This document shows positions 16,061-16,367 of a stretch of DNA of 16,367 nucleotides, in pieces. This DNA comes from Cylindrobasidium torrendii FP15055 ss-10. Taxonomy: Eukaryota > Basidiomycota > Agaricomycetes > Agaricales > Physalacriaceae. Location of the stretch: positions 8,069 to 24,435 of the forward strand of contig KN880752.1 in NCBI GenBank assembly GCA_000934385.1, in the 5' to 3' direction. The stretch's first letter is position 1. Each line of letters begins with the position of its first letter. Under the pieces are notes generated by a model that saw only the letters and a program-made list of their open reading frames with translations, was not told the origin of the DNA and searched no databases. The position numbers were made by a program, and so were the translations under genes.

Positions 16061-16367
16061 ATGGGTTTATGGGAGCATCGCGCTATCCGCAAGCGGATGG
16101 AACACCTCGCTCAACAGCGTGCTAGAAGGCCTGGCACGGCTGCCGAAAAGGCCGCTGCGACAGAGCTTATGGGCGTTCGAGTCACGAGGAACGACCCAAT
16201 CAAGCCTCCTTTATTCAGAGAAGCCTGCTACAAGAGCCAGATTATCACCCCGCAAAGACCGAAGGACACCGGCGAGAAGAGAATGACAGGGGATGCAGTA
16301 AAACGGGCAGTGCTAGAAATGTCACTGTGGGATGATATTTTCTGCGCAATCACGTTCGAGCGTCTAC
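16061..16367 (+). CDS. Start of an unknown plus-strand gene, cut by the right edge
   Basis: The ATG at 16061 lies in a strong context (TTCGCCATGGG) and opens a frame of 102 codons without a stop up to the last base. The product begins MGLWEHRAIRKRMEHLAQQ and continues as a charged, Lys/Arg/Glu-rich and Ala-rich sequence (AAEKAAATELMGVRV), then PIKPPLFREACYKSQIITPQRP and later AVKRAVLEMSLWDDIFCAITFERL. The first 35 residues could be helical. There is no signal peptide. I do not recognise it. The upstream 50 bases are pyrimidine-rich, as is common before fungal starts, and the paired E-box element is about 90 bp away. The competing frame at 15909-16286 overlaps it but has a weaker start and a less protein-like product. 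Confidence 0.5.
   Translation, partial: MGLWEHRAIRKRMEHLAQQRARRPGTAAEKAAATELMGVRVTRNDPIKPPLFREACYKSQIITPQRPKDTGEKRMTGDAVKRAVLEMSLWDDIFCAITFERL

Noticed and set aside
15909..16286. 125-codon plus frame across the divergent promoter
   Set aside because: It runs through the E-box repeat, and a better frame with a stronger start (16061) overlaps it.
1..16367. tRNA, rRNA and CRISPR arrays
   Set aside because: No GGTTCGANTCC-type B box with a paired A box, no rRNA-like blocks and no regularly spaced repeats were found by eye on either strand.

Overview
The window looks like a filamentous basidiomycete chromosome, probably an Agaricomycete. Genes are on both strands and carry many short introns (42 to 83 bp, mostly 45 to 56) with GT...AG ends and fungal branch-like motifs such as CTAAC, CTGAC or CTAAT. 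Core promoters contain TATA boxes, and no bacterial ribosome-binding sites are seen. One well-placed protein is a fungal post-transcriptional regulator (Mkt1). All exon models were built by hand from reading-frame continuity, splice signals and paralogue comparison. The exact species cannot be told from the sequence.

Layout, left to right. (1) 1-498, plus strand: 3' part of an unrecognised basic protein, family 'A'. (2) 1048-2359 and 3024-4363, minus strand: two tandem secreted M28 aminopeptidases with identical intron positions and phases, each with its own TATA box and with GATA-type motifs upstream. (3) About 2.9 kb without a convincing gene. It holds a 653-bp element bounded by perfect 28-bp terminal inverted repeats and flanked by TA, probably a small non-autonomous DNA transposon. 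(4) 7314-8774, minus strand: a 468-aa, Pro/Ser-rich, apparently disordered protein with a duplicated RNVMWING motif and a Myc-like LPTPPLTPS motif. (5) About 2.8 kb of mostly non-coding DNA with one or two possible tiny spliced genes. (6) 11616-14154, plus strand: a complete five-exon MKT1 homologue of 780 aa. (7) 14820-15825, minus strand: a complete three-exon member of family A, homologous to the left-edge fragment but in the opposite orientation. (8) A 235-bp divergent promoter with two CACGTG boxes in an 11-bp inverted repeat, followed by the start of an unrecognised plus-strand gene at 16061 that runs off the right edge.

The genes do not form one obvious pathway. The aminopeptidases fit extracellular protein degradation and amino-acid scavenging, with nitrogen control possible from the GATA motifs. 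Mkt1 is a housekeeping translational or mRNA regulator. The more novel content is family A at both ends of the window, the disordered repeat protein, the inverted-repeat element and the E-box-paired divergent promoter. No CRISPR array, rRNA or tRNA was found, and no multi-gene novel system can be demonstrated.
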